Source: Candidatus Roseilinea sp. NK_OTU-006 (GTDB lineage Bacteria > Chloroflexota > Anaerolineae > J036 > Brachytrichaceae). From it: a stretch of 64,000 bases of DNA. Shown piece by piece: positions 8,390-20,691 of this stretch. Positions within the stretch are counted from its first letter, which is position 1, and each line of letters starts with the position of its first letter. A program made the position numbers and the translations under genes. Location of the stretch: NCBI RefSeq assembly GCF_012931985.1, contig NZ_JAAFGM010000008.1, positions 1 through 64,000 of the forward strand. Direction: 5' to 3'. The notes below the pieces were generated by a model. The model saw only the letters and a program-made list of their open reading frames with translations. It ran no database searches and was not told where the DNA came from.

Positions 8390-9679
8390 CTAGGCTTTGG
8401 ATTGCAGCGCCTTGCGCTCTAGCCGCGCAATCCGTCGAGCAATCGCCCTGTGCAGCGCCGGCTGTGAGTTGGCGCCGAGCGCCCGCCACGCGTAGGTCAG
8501 CGCGCGATCGAGGTCGCCCATGCGCCACTCGTAGTGCTTGGCGACCTCGATCAAGGCTTCGACATCGCCCGCCTCCGCCAAACGCTGCCAGAGAGCCAAT
8601 GCTTCCTCCGGATGCCCGCGACGCTTCAAGAATCGCGCGGCGCGCCGAAGAGACTGGCGTGGGGGGGCGGAGTTCGAGGATTGTGCAGAGGGGATGAGAG
8701 CGCGAAGATCGCGCCAACGCCCGGCCTGTAGTGCTCCAACTGCAGCGAGATAGCTGCGCTCGGCGGCATCGTAGTCGCCCGCGCACTCATAGAACCGCGC
8801 CGCGTTGAAGTGCTCCGCCACATCCTGCGGCTGCGTGAGCGCGTCGGCCAGGCATGCTATGAGCGTGACCATGGAGAGGATGTCATTGGCGTTGTGATAC
8901 ATCACACGCTGCATGTCCTCGTTCGGTTCGCCCCCGCCGGCAGCCAGATATTCGCGATACAGAAGCGGGATGACCGCGCCGGGTATATCGCGCTGCCCGC
9001 GCCGCACCCCCAACAGGTGAAACTCAAGCGAGCCGAGGCCGCACGAGCCCAGGCTGCCGCGCCAGGCGCGACGCGCCGACAACAACAGATCGAAGTGATG
9101 CTTGTCGGCAAAAGGGGACGCCATGCGCGACAAGACAAAGCGCGACTCGAGCAGCGGCACATCAAAGGCCCGCCCGTTGAACGTGATAATGGGCTGACGG
9201 TCATGCGCGCGCCGGCTCACCGCGCTCAACATCGCGATTTCCTCGATCGGATCGCGCAAGAAGAATTGCTCGATGACAAAGCGCTCACCTTCGAAGTATC
9301 CCAGGCCGACCAGAAAGGCGAGCGTACCCACCCCGCTGTTCAGACCCGTCGTCTCGGTGTCGAGGAAAATCGCCCGGCGCAGGTCTATCTCGGTGATGGT
9401 GCGCCCTACGATGAGCCGGGCGAGCAGTTCGGGTGAGTGGCGCAGCACGGCATCCAAAGCGCGATCGCCATGACGATGCGCCAGCGGGTATGCCGACCGG
9501 CTCACATAGGCAGGTCCGCATGGCGTGCTCATCAGCTCGAGTTGAGCGCGCAATGGCGCGACGTCGCGATTCGATTGTAGCGCCGGCTTGAGAGGTGCAG
9601 CATGTTTGCGCACGCCCAGCCGCCGCAATCGCTCGCGCAGATCGAGGTCCATGCTGACCCATTGTACGGGCAACGCCAT
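8390..9679 (-). CDS. YprB-like ribonuclease H-fold exonuclease domain protein with TPR-like tail
   Basis: This protein has about 429 residues. The central domain (about 95-280) is a DEDD exonuclease fold: FLDTETTGLNSGVGTLAFLVG carries the first acidic pair, ITFNGRAFDVPLLESRF the second aspartate, and MYHNANDILSMVTL the last aspartate. This is the arrangement of the YprB_RNaseH-like family. The C-terminal ~120 residues (AARFLKRRGHPEEALALWQRL, DLDRALTYAWRAL) look like TPR-type helical repeats. The frame is open upstream to 9802, but that part overlaps the divergent lpd gene. ATG 9679, or the ATG at 9652 (MDLDLRERLRRLG), is the likely start. Bacillus YprB is encoded beside helicase YprA; no helicase is nearby here. 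Substrate unknown. Confidence 0.72.
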   Translation of the reverse strand: MALPVQWVSMDLDLRERLRRLGVRKHAAPLKPALQSNRDVAPLRAQLELMSTPCGPAYVSRSAYPLAHRHGDRALDAVLRHSPELLARLIVGRTITEIDLRRAIFLDTETTGLNSGVGTLAFLVGLGYFEGERFVIEQFFLRDPIEEIAMLSAVSRRAHDRQPIITFNGRAFDVPLLESRFVLSRMASPFADKHHFDLLLSARRAWRGSLGSCGLGSLEFHLLGVRRGQRDIPGAVIPLLYREYLAAGGGEPNEDMQRVMYHNANDILSMVTLIACLADALTQPQDVAEHFNAARFYECAGDYDAAERSYLAAVGALQAGRWRDLRALIPSAQSSNSAPPRQSLRRAARFLKRRGHPEEALALWQRLAEAGDVEALIEVAKHYEWRMGDLDRALTYAWRALGANSQPALHRAIARRIARLERKALQSKA

Positions 9680-9699
9680 AAGGTGGGATAATCGCGCAT

Positions 9700-11142
9700 A
9701 TGACAACGGTTTCTGTTGCGTCTTCCAACGGCGCCCTAATGTTCGATGTGGCAGTGCTCGGCGCGGGCCCCGGCGGATACGTCGCCGCCATTCGCGCCGC
9801 ACAACTGGGATTGAAGGTCGCCCTGATCGAGCGCGATCAACTGGGTGGCATCTGTTTGAACTGGGGATGCATCCCCACCAAAGTGTTGTTGCGCAACGCC
9901 GAGATCGTCGAGTTGGTCAAGGACGGCGAGGCGTATGGCATCAGCTACGAAAACCTGCGCGTGGACTACGCGAGGGCATACAAGCGCAGCCGCGAGGTAA
10001 GCAACCGTCTGGTGAAGGGTGTCGAGTTCCTCATGAAGAAGAACGACATCAGGGTGTTCATCGGCGAGGGGACGCTTGTCGCCCCGAACGCGATCCTCGT
10101 CGAGCATCGCAGCGAAGAGCGCACGATCACGGCTCACCACCTGATCATCGCGACCGGCGCAAAGCCGCTGACGCTACCTTTCCTCAAGCCGGACGGCACG
10201 CGGGTGTTTACCTACCGGCAGCTCCTAGAAGTGCAGCGCGCGCCGAAGAGCATGGTCGTGATTGGCTCCGGCGCGATCGGCATGGAGTTCGCCTACATCT
10301 TCCACGCCTACGGTTCAGAGGTGACCGTGCTGGAAGCGCTGCCACGCATCATGCCGCTGGAAGACGAGGAGGTCAGCGCCGAGATCGCGCGGGCCTTCAA
10401 CCGCAGGGGCATCAAAACGATTGCCGGCGCGAAAGTGACCGACGCTAAGGTGGGCGCAGAGGGTGCCGAGGTGTTCTTCGAGACCGACAAGGGCCAGCAA
10501 TCCATCAAGTCGGAGTGGGTGCTGGTCGCCGTGAGTGTGACGCCAAACACCGCAGGCATTGGGCTGGATAAGGTCGGCGTGAAGATGAATCAGGCCGGCT
10601 ACATCGAGGTGGATGACCACATGGCGACGAACGTGCCGAGCATTTACGCCATCGGCGACGTGACCGGCAAATTGCGGCTGGCGCACGTGGCCCAGGCGCA
10701 AGGCGTGGTGGCTGCGGAGTCCATCGCCGCCAAGCTGGGCAAATACCACGACCATCTCCCCAAGCTCGACTACGATGCCATGCCGCGCTGCACCTACACC
10801 ATCCCGCAAGTGGCAAGCATGGGCCTCTCGGAGGCGCAAGCCAAGGAGAAAGGCTATGAGGTCAAGGTCAGCAAGTTCCCGCTGCGCGCCAACGGCAAAT
10901 CCCTGGCGCTGAACAACACTGAGGGCTTCGTCAAGATCGTAGCCGACGCGAAGTACGGCGAGATCCTCGGCGTGCACTGCATCGGGCCGGATGTGACCGA
11001 GCTGCTGCCGGAGTTCGTATTGGCCAAAAACGCCGAGCTGACGCCGGAGGAAATCGCCCGCGCCGTGCATGCGCATCCGACATTGAGCGAATCGTTGATG
11101 GAAGCTGCCGAGGGCATCGGCGGATTGCCGATTCACATTTGA
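9700..11142 (+). CDS. lpdA: Dihydrolipoyl dehydrogenase (E3)
   Basis: This 480-residue FAD enzyme re-oxidises dihydrolipoamide of 2-oxoacid dehydrogenase or glycine-cleavage complexes with NAD+. It shows the FAD-binding VLGAGPGGYVAAIRAAQLG, the redox disulfide GGICLNWGCIPTK (Cys52 and Cys57), the NAD-binding VVIGSGAIGMEFAYIF, the second FAD contact YAIGDVTG, and the C-terminal catalytic HAHPTLSE in the dimerisation domain. ATG 9739 (MFDVAVLG) is an alternative start that would trim an unconserved 13-residue extension. A GATAAT box 7 bases before ATG 9700 hints at a short-leader or leaderless transcript. No E1/E2 genes are adjacent. Confidence 0.93.
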   Translation: MTTVSVASSNGALMFDVAVLGAGPGGYVAAIRAAQLGLKVALIERDQLGGICLNWGCIPTKVLLRNAEIVELVKDGEAYGISYENLRVDYARAYKRSREVSNRLVKGVEFLMKKNDIRVFIGEGTLVAPNAILVEHRSEERTITAHHLIIATGAKPLTLPFLKPDGTRVFTYRQLLEVQRAPKSMVVIGSGAIGMEFAYIFHAYGSEVTVLEALPRIMPLEDEEVSAEIARAFNRRGIKTIAGAKVTDAKVGAEGAEVFFETDKGQQSIKSEWVLVAVSVTPNTAGIGLDKVGVKMNQAGYIEVDDHMATNVPSIYAIGDVTGKLRLAHVAQAQGVVAAESIAAKLGKYHDHLPKLDYDAMPRCTYTIPQVASMGLSEAQAKEKGYEVKVSKFPLRANGKSLALNNTEGFVKIVADAKYGEILGVHCIGPDVTELLPEFVLAKNAELTPEEIARAVHAHPTLSESLMEAAEGIGGLPIHI

Positions 11143-11224
11143 GCTTGGGGCTTCCAGCGTTGAGCTTTAAGCCCATCGGGGATTCGCAGGCCTACAGCTC
11201 TCGGCCCACAGCGCGCAGCTCACA
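11141..11224 (+). repeat. Heptamer-periodic tract filling the lpdA-transglutaminase gap
   Basis: Starting at the lpdA stop codon the sequence can be cut into 7-mers in one phase: GAGCTTG, GGGCTTC, CAGCGTT, GAGCTTT, AAGCCCA, TCGGGGA, TTCGCAG, GCCTACA, GCTCTCG, GCCCACA, GCGCGCA, GCTCACA. Two sub-families are clear: nrGCTTn in the first half and GCyyACA in the second. Together they occupy almost all of the 91 bp between the genes, up to 9 bp before the next ATG. Confidence 0.55.
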
Positions 11225-11233
11225 TCGCTCCGG

Positions 11234-13549
11234 ATGAGAAGAAGCGACCTGATCACCCTCCTCGTGCTCTTCGCCATGCTATTCGCTGCGCTGGGCAGCA
11301 TCGTCGCGGCGGAGTGGATGCCGGGGGTGGGTGTCGTCGCCTGGGCGGCTGCGCTGGGCCTGCTGGCGGGGACAGCGCTGGCTTACAGCAGCTTCCCCGC
11401 TTGGACGGCGCATCTGACCAGTCTGATCTACGGGCTGTTTACGCTGGGCGTGATCGGCGGAACGCATCCCAGCATCGCCGGGGAGGCGGACCACTGGCGC
11501 GCGCGCACCATGCTGCTCCTCCAGAAAATCGTCGCCTGGATCGAGGAGGCGTTGAACAACGGCGCCAGTAGTGAGCCGGTGATCTTCATCCTGCTGCTGA
11601 GTGGGCTATTCTGGGCGCTGGGTTACACGGCTGCCTGGTACTCCTTCCGCTATCAGCGCATCTGGCACGTGATCCTGCCGACCGGCGTCGCGATGTTCTC
11701 CAACGACTACTACTACGCCGGCCAGAACCCGATGGCGCCGTTCCTGCTGATCTACCTACTGTGCGCCGTGACGCTGCTGGCGCGCTCGCACCTGGCGGAG
11801 CGCGAGGCCGGCTGGTTACAAAGCCACGTGCGCTTCTCGCCCGCGTTGGGGCGATGGTTCGTCGTCGGCGGCCTGGCCATGGCCACACTGGCCGGCCTGT
11901 TCGGTTGGCGGCTCAGCGAAGCGACAACCTCGGCCGCCGGTCGCAACTTCCTCGAACAGCTCAACGCGCCTTACCAAGAGTTGCTCGCGCGCTGGAATCG
12001 CCTGTTCGCTAACCTGAACAACAACATTTCGCGCGAGGTGGATAGCTACGCCTCGTCCGTCACGCTCAGCGGCCCGCGCAGCCTCACCGCCGAGCCGATT
12101 ATGGATGTGATGGCGCCACCGGCGCGTTATTACTGGCGCGCCGCCAGCTACGACCACTACGACGGATTGACCTGGCGGAACACCATCGAGACCACGACCA
12201 ACGCTCAGCCGTTCGATGTCAACATCCCGCTGGCCAGCTACGCCGCGCGCATGCCAACGCAGGCCGACTTCGTCCTCTATCGCGGCACCGACAGCATCTA
12301 TGCGCCGTCGCAGCCATTGCGCGCCAGCGTCGGCGCACAGGCCATCTTCGAGCGGGTGGGCAACACCACCGTGGACCTGGTTCAGCTCAAATTGCCCGTG
12401 CCCTTGCTAGACGGGAACCGCTACACAGCCCTGGGCTCGGTGAGCATTGCGAACGTCGCGCAGTTGCGCGCGGCGCCGCCGGATTACCCGGCCTGGACCG
12501 CGCGATACCTACAGTTGCCGCCGCAAGTACCCGCGCGCGTCTTCGACTTGGCGCGCAACATCACGGCGCGCGCGCCGACGGCGTTCGACAAGGCGGCTGC
12601 CATCGAGCGCTGGCTGCGGGATAACATCACCTACGACGAGCAGTTGCCCGCACCGCCGCCGAGCATCGAGGCTAGCGACTACGTCCTCTTCGAAATTCGG
12701 CGCGCCTATTGCAACTATTACGCGACAGCGATGGTAGTCATGCTGCGCTCGCTCGGCATCCCTGCGCGTGTGGCCGTCGGCTACGCTCAGGGCGACGTGG
12801 CGCTCGACCCCAACATCCCCGATCGCGCACTCTACCGCGTCCAGGGCGACGACAGCCACATGTGGGTGGAGGTGTTCTTCACAGGCTACGGCTGGGTGGA
12901 GTTCGAGCCGACCGCCGGCCAGCCGCCGATCGAGCGCTTCGAACCACAGGCCGGAGCGACGCCGACCCTTACGCCAACGTCGCCGCCCACACCCACGCCC
13001 CAGCCCCAGGCGACGGAATCGGTGCAAGCCGCTACGCCCACGCCGGAGCCGCAGCCTTTACAGCCCGATGCGCCGGCTGATCCGCCGCGCGCGACGCCCC
13101 CCGAAACCGACGGACGATCCGAGATGCTTCAACGCCTGCGCAACAGCGGGTTGCCTTACCTGCTGCTGATTCCGCTCCTGATGGCTGTGGGATTGGGCGT
13201 GTTGCATTATCTCGAAAGCGCAGGGGTGGGCCGGCTGCCGGCGGTCGAGCGGGCGTATGCCCTCATCACGCGCTACGCCGGCTGGCTCGGCGTCGGCAGG
13301 CAGCGCCAGTTCACGCCCTACGAGCAAGCTGAGGCGCTGGCGCAGTACGCGCCGCAGGCAGCATCCGCCGTACAACAAATCACCGATCTGTATGTGCGCA
13401 AGCGCTTCGCACCGCCGAGGGAAGCTCACAGTCGGGACGATGCTGTAGCAGCGCTATCGGCCTGGCCCAAAGCGCGCAGCGCCCTGCGCCGGGCGTTATT
13501 GCGGGTCCGTTTGCGCAGGCAATGGCGCGGGCGCCGTAGCGTTCGTTGA
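11234..13549 (+). CDS. Transglutaminase-like membrane protein (TgpA/DUF3488 type)
   Basis: This 771-residue membrane protein has about six N-terminal transmembrane helices (residues 5-230), an extracytoplasmic region, and a transglutaminase-like core near 430-570. RRAYCNYYATAMVVMLRSLGIPARVAVGY carries Cys493 and DDSHMWVEVFF carries His542; WVEFEPTAGQ holds the acidic third position. A Thr/Pro-rich spacer (about 575-625), one more transmembrane helix near 645-660 and a DUF4129-like cytosolic tail follow. This order matches TgpA-like proteins, whose substrates are mostly unknown and may include peptide cross-linking or cleavage at the cell surface. The gene converges on the oxidoreductase gene with only one base between the stop codons. 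Confidence 0.85.
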   Translation: MRRSDLITLLVLFAMLFAALGSIVAAEWMPGVGVVAWAAALGLLAGTALAYSSFPAWTAHLTSLIYGLFTLGVIGGTHPSIAGEADHWRARTMLLLQKIVAWIEEALNNGASSEPVIFILLLSGLFWALGYTAAWYSFRYQRIWHVILPTGVAMFSNDYYYAGQNPMAPFLLIYLLCAVTLLARSHLAEREAGWLQSHVRFSPALGRWFVVGGLAMATLAGLFGWRLSEATTSAAGRNFLEQLNAPYQELLARWNRLFANLNNNISREVDSYASSVTLSGPRSLTAEPIMDVMAPPARYYWRAASYDHYDGLTWRNTIETTTNAQPFDVNIPLASYAARMPTQADFVLYRGTDSIYAPSQPLRASVGAQAIFERVGNTTVDLVQLKLPVPLLDGNRYTALGSVSIANVAQLRAAPPDYPAWTARYLQLPPQVPARVFDLARNITARAPTAFDKAAAIERWLRDNITYDEQLPAPPPSIEASDYVLFEIRRAYCNYYATAMVVMLRSLGIPARVAVGYAQGDVALDPNIPDRALYRVQGDDSHMWVEVFFTGYGWVEFEPTAGQPPIERFEPQAGATPTLTPTSPPTPTPQPQATESVQAATPTPEPQPLQPDAPADPPRATPPETDGRSEMLQRLRNSGLPYLLLIPLLMAVGLGVLHYLESAGVGRLPAVERAYALITRYAGWLGVGRQRQFTPYEQAEALAQYAPQAASAVQQITDLYVRKRFAPPREAHSRDDAVAALSAWPKARSALRRALLRVRLRRQWRGRRSVR

Positions 13550-13550
13550 C

Positions 13551-14840
13551 TCACGACCAGTGGATCACCCGACCCTCTCGGCGCGCATCCTCCGCCGCAA
13601 AGGCGAGCAGGTGGCTTTCTAGCGACACGCGGGCAGTTGTTTGATGTCTGGTGCGCTCGCCGTTCAGCGCTTTGACGAAGTCGCGCATGAGCCCGAAATC
13701 GCCTCCGCCGTGACCGCTGCCATCGCCAGGTGGGTGGATCGCTTCTTCTCTCAGGCTGCCGTGATCGACGATGCGGAGCGTAAACGGCCGGCCTTCGCTG
13801 AAGTCGCCGTAGAGCGTCGCGCGCGTGCCGTCCCAGCGCATCGTCCGGCCTTCGCGGTCGCTGTGGCCGTGCATGGTGAAGGTGCAGGTCGCGCCGCCCT
13901 CGAATTCCAGATTGAGCGTTTGGTGGTCCACCACGTCGTTGTCGCAGCGATACACGCAGCGGCCGTAGGGGCTGGTCTTCAGCCTTTCCCAGCGCTCCTC
14001 CGGCAGGGCATTGAACATGTCGGCGGCGGTGAGCATGAAGCCGCGCGCCTCGAACCGTTCCAGCGCCGAGCGCCGATGAATGTCGGCGTCGTACAGGCGC
14101 GGCGCATACCAGGGGCAGGCGGCTTCGATCGGGCAGCCATCGGTGCAACGCTCGGGGATCGGCTCAGGCGCAAGCTCGGCTGCGCGCTCGGCGCGGTAGT
14201 GCAACAGCGAGCCGAACGACGACAGCCGCCTGACGCGCTGACCCATGACCCAGATGAGGATGTCCAGATCGTGGCAGCATTTGGCGAGGATCATCGGCGC
14301 AGAGAGCGCTTCGTTGCGCCAGTTGCCGCGCACAAAGCTGTGGCTCATGTGCCAGTAGCTCACGTTCTCGCGGTGATCTATGGTGACAATGCGACCCAAG
14401 CGGCCACTATTCACGATGTCGTAGAGCGCCGTGAAGAAAGGGGTATAGCGCAGCACATGGCAAATCTGCAACACGCGCCCCAGGCGTTCGGCAGCTTCCA
14501 CCAGCGCAACGCATTCCTCGCGGGTGGGCGCGATGGGCTTCTCCAACAGCACGTCGTAGCCGGCGCGCAATAGCGCCAGCGTGCTGGCATGGTGCATACG
14601 GTCCTGCGTGCAGTTCACCGCCGCGCGCGCCAACTGCGGCCGCGCCACCACGTCCTCCCACGAGGCGAACTGCCGCTCGGCCGGAATATCGTGATACGAC
14701 GCGAAACGCGCGCGCCGTTCGGCGTCGGGCTCGGCCACAGCGATGAATCGAATTTCGTCCGGGTGTTGCAGGGCATAGGGCCCATACGACCAGGTTGCGC
14801 GGTTGCCCGCACCGATCATGATGGCTTCGATAGATGACAT
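13551..14840 (-). CDS. Gfo/Idh/MocA family oxidoreductase
   Basis: This protein has 429 residues. The N-terminal Rossmann domain begins AIMIGAGNRATWSYGPYAL, and the family lysine motif is LLEKPIAPTREE, near residue 100. The C-terminal half contains HRENVSYWHMSHSFVRGNW and LAKCCHDLDIL, typical of the branch with a CTDGCPIEAACPWYA cysteine-rich insert. Such enzymes oxidise or reduce sugars, inositols or amino-sugars with NAD(P). The substrate is not inferable. ATG 14840 is the first in-frame methionine of the conserved start. The gene stands alone, convergent with the transglutaminase gene. Confidence 0.88.
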   Translation of the reverse strand: MSSIEAIMIGAGNRATWSYGPYALQHPDEIRFIAVAEPDAERRARFASYHDIPAERQFASWEDVVARPQLARAAVNCTQDRMHHASTLALLRAGYDVLLEKPIAPTREECVALVEAAERLGRVLQICHVLRYTPFFTALYDIVNSGRLGRIVTIDHRENVSYWHMSHSFVRGNWRNEALSAPMILAKCCHDLDILIWVMGQRVRRLSSFGSLLHYRAERAAELAPEPIPERCTDGCPIEAACPWYAPRLYDADIHRRSALERFEARGFMLTAADMFNALPEERWERLKTSPYGRCVYRCDNDVVDHQTLNLEFEGGATCTFTMHGHSDREGRTMRWDGTRATLYGDFSEGRPFTLRIVDHGSLREEAIHPPGDGSGHGGGDFGLMRDFVKALNGERTRHQTTARVSLESHLLAFAAEDARREGRVIHWS

Positions 14841-14986
14841 GTCTTGCTTCCTTGACGCTAGCTGAGATTAGCTCGGCCTTAAAGGCGCGCACAATCGCGG
14901 CTTTTGCGAGCTGTTCGAGCAAGCCGTGCTCGCTCGGCCAAGTTTATAGTCCAGGAAGAAATTGCCGCCTGAGCAAACAGCTCGAC

Positions 14987-14992
14987 TATACT
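14987..14992 (+). promoter_or_regulatory. Candidate -10 box upstream of the LCP gene
   Basis: TATACT lies 93 bases before ATG 15086, in the 245 bp gap between divergent genes. The best -35 candidate, TTGCCG at 14962-14967, is 19 bp away, which is longer than optimal. The tentative call rests on the -10 match and the location. The rest of the gap has no gene. Confidence 0.35.
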
Positions 14993-15085
14993 CCCCGTGA
15001 AGGTTGCCTCGCTTGTTTGGGCATGCGGCGCTTCAGGCAGGGCGAGATGGCTTTCTAAATTTCCGTCGCAGGCGTGCGTGAAGCC

Positions 15086-16627
15086 ATGGGAAGGAACATA
15101 GCGCGCATATTCGAATCACTGCTCGTCGTGCTTGTGCTCGTCTCTGTAGGTTTGGGGGTCACTTGGACGGGCCATTTTCAGCCCCCCCCTGCGTCGGAAG
15201 CGCCGCAGTTGCCAAGCCAGCAATCGGCGATGCGCTCCAGCGACGCTTTCTTCGCGCCGACGCTCGCGCCCGACACGGTGCTGTCGGGTGCCGGCCTTGC
15301 GCCGGTCGTCGGCGCGACGCCTGCCCCAACCATGCCGGAGGTCACCTCGACGCCCGGCCGCATCAACGCGCCCGAGGTCGCCACGCCTGTGGCCGTGAAC
15401 TTGCAGGTGGATGAGCGCGCGCTCGGCGCTGAGGACGCCCCGCTGTTGCCGCAGGCCCCGGGTACAGTCAACATTTTGCTGCTCGGCAGCGACGCTTCGG
15501 CCGATAGCCACTATGCGCGCACCGACACCATCATCGTTGCCAGCATTGACCCGCGCCATCCTTCGGTCAGCCTGCTCTCGTTCCCGCGCGACCTTCAAGT
15601 GCGTATGTCAGACGGCGTGCAGGATCGCATCAACACGGTCATGCAGCGTGGCTACCTCAGCAACTATCCCGGCGGTGGGCCGGCCTATCTCGCCCTGGTC
15701 CTGCGCAAGAACTTCGGCATCCAGATCAACCACTTCGTGCGCGTGGATTTCGCCGGGCTGATCAAAGCCGTGGATACGCTGGGCGGCATAGAGGTCCTGA
15801 TCGAGTGCGAGCTGCACGACACCTTCCCCGACAAAGACTCGCCGCTCGGCAAAACCGATCTTGACCTCTATCCGGGCAAGGTGACCTTGAACGGCAAGCA
15901 GGCGCTATGGTATGCCCGCTCGCGTTGGAGCACCACCGACTTCGACCGCGCGCGACGCCAGCAAAAGGTGCTGCGCGCGCTGTTCCGCAAGGCGCGCGAT
16001 AGCAACCTGCTACAGAACGCGCTCGGGCTCTACAGCGAGCTCCGCAACAGCATCGAGACCGACCTCGGCCCATCCGACCTTGTTCCTTTGGTGGACATCG
16101 CTCGGCGGCTCAGCAACGACGACATCAAGAGTCGCGTGATCACCTGGCCCATCGTGCGCTCCTATCAGCGCGCGGATGGCGCCGCGGTGTTGATTCCAAC
16201 CGACAAGACCATCCCGTTCATTGCCGAGGCGTTGGCGCCGCCGGCCGGCAATCAGGCGCAAATCCGACCTGCAGTGGAGATCTACAACGGCTCTTCGCGG
16301 CCGGACATGGAGCTGGTGGCCGCAGAACGGCTGGCGTGGGAAGGCTTTCAAGTGGTTGCCCTGGGACAGGTTGAGGGGGATCGCTTCCCGCAGACACAGA
16401 TTGTGGATTACAGCACAACGCGCAAGGGGTCGCCGATTGCCCGGCTGCAAGAGATCTTCCGCGTGCAACCGCGCAACGTGATCGGCCAGCCGGATCCAAG
16501 CAGCCCATCGGCAGCGCGCGTCATCCTGGGCGAAGATTACGACTCCTGTCCGAACACGGCCAACATCGCCGGCGACGTGAAGCTAGAAGCGACCGGAGCA
16601 CAAATTCGCGTGACGCCCGCGCCGTGA
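15086..16627 (+). CDS. LytR-CpsA-Psr (LCP) family protein
   Basis: This protein has about 513 residues. An N-terminal transmembrane helix (ESLLVVLVLVSVGLGVTW) anchors it with the bulk outside. A Pro/Thr-rich spacer precedes the LCP catalytic domain (about 130-310): NILLLGSDASADSHYARTDTI, SLLSFPRDLQV with the conserved Arg, RINTVMQRGYL and DTLGGIEV. The last ~130 residues form a LytR_C-like domain. Family members attach lipid-linked glycopolymers to peptidoglycan or protein, which fits the several lipid-dependent glycosyltransferases in this window. A GTG at 15074 in frame would add four residues. No glycopolymer biosynthesis genes flank it. Confidence 0.88.
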   Translation: MGRNIARIFESLLVVLVLVSVGLGVTWTGHFQPPPASEAPQLPSQQSAMRSSDAFFAPTLAPDTVLSGAGLAPVVGATPAPTMPEVTSTPGRINAPEVATPVAVNLQVDERALGAEDAPLLPQAPGTVNILLLGSDASADSHYARTDTIIVASIDPRHPSVSLLSFPRDLQVRMSDGVQDRINTVMQRGYLSNYPGGGPAYLALVLRKNFGIQINHFVRVDFAGLIKAVDTLGGIEVLIECELHDTFPDKDSPLGKTDLDLYPGKVTLNGKQALWYARSRWSTTDFDRARRQQKVLRALFRKARDSNLLQNALGLYSELRNSIETDLGPSDLVPLVDIARRLSNDDIKSRVITWPIVRSYQRADGAAVLIPTDKTIPFIAEALAPPAGNQAQIRPAVEIYNGSSRPDMELVAAERLAWEGFQVVALGQVEGDRFPQTQIVDYSTTRKGSPIARLQEIFRVQPRNVIGQPDPSSPSAARVILGEDYDSCPNTANIAGDVKLEATGAQIRVTPAP

Positions 16628-16648
16628 ACATCGCGCGGTGCGCGCCGA

Positions 16649-17173
16649 TCAGGGCATCGGCGTGATGGCCGGCTCCGAATTCGGCGTAGGCGTATCCGTT
16701 GGCGTAGGGATGAGCGTCGGTATAGGCGTATCTGTAGGCAGAGGGGTATCGGTCGGCGGCACAAGCGTGGCCGTGGCCGTGGCCGTGGGAGTGTGAGTCG
16801 GCGTAGCAGTGGGCGTGGCGGTGGGTGTTTCGGTCGGCGTAGCGGTGGGTGTTTCGGTCGGCAGCGGCGTGTGAGTCGGTATAGGCAAGACGCGCGTCGG
16901 CGACGGCATACTGATCGGCGTGATCGTCGGCGGCGCGAACTGGGTGGGCAAGTCGGCCAACGTGGGCGTGGCCGGGCGCGTCTCGGCAAGCGGCTGAGCC
17001 GGCGATGCAGTCGGTGCAGCGAGCAGATCCTGATCCGGCCGCTGCAGAATGACCAGCGCGGCAAAGCCAAGCAAATAGCACGGGATGGTTAGGAGAATAA
17101 TGCCGATGAGCACACTGTAAGCAACGCGATTTCGGCGCGGCGCGTTGTCGGGGACATCCTGCATGCCGTTCAC
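16649..17173 (-). CDS. Thr/Pro-rich single-pass membrane protein of unknown function
   Basis: This protein has 174 residues. A short cytosolic N-terminus ([10 protein letters not shown]) is followed by one transmembrane helix (about 20-43, [20 protein letters not shown]) and then roughly 120 residues dominated by repeated TPT, TATPTE and TPTD units, a low-complexity extended stalk outside the cell. No folded domain is visible. The coding origin is supported by the membrane segment, the acceptable start (ATG 17173 or 17164) and the common occurrence of such stalks in this phylum. It is divergent from ileS, separated by about 40 bp that contain a 14 bp palindrome. Confidence 0.6.
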   Translation of the reverse strand: MNGMQDVPDNAPRRNRVAYSVLIGIILLTIPCYLLGFAALVILQRPDQDLLAAPTASPAQPLAETRPATPTLADLPTQFAPPTITPISMPSPTRVLPIPTHTPLPTETPTATPTETPTATPTATPTHTPTATATATLVPPTDTPLPTDTPIPTLIPTPTDTPTPNSEPAITPMP

Positions 17174-17182
17174 ATTGTAGTA

Positions 17183-17196
17183 TCATCGTACGATGA
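17183..17196. promoter_or_regulatory. 14 bp perfect palindrome between divergent genes
   Basis: TCATCGTACGATGA reads identically on both strands. It is centred in the 41 bp between the start of the Thr/Pro-rich membrane protein and the ATG of ileS, flanked on the right by two TTGTAG/TTGACG-like segments. Position and symmetry suit a dimeric regulator site, but no regulator is known. No tRNA-like T-box leader fits in so short a gap. Confidence 0.4.
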
Positions 17197-17214
17197 CGTT
17201 ATTGTAGATTGACG

Positions 17215-20646
<3,432 letters not shown>

Positions 20647-20691
20647 GTCAGCAGGCACGTCCGAGATGCCTGGCGCTTCAAACGCAGCCCC

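Noticed and set aside
16665-16870. GGCGTAGGCGT-like repeats that might suggest a CRISPR or VNTR
   Set aside because: They are the codon-level reflection of Thr-Pro repeats in the stalk protein, with no spacer structure. No CRISPR array was seen in the window.
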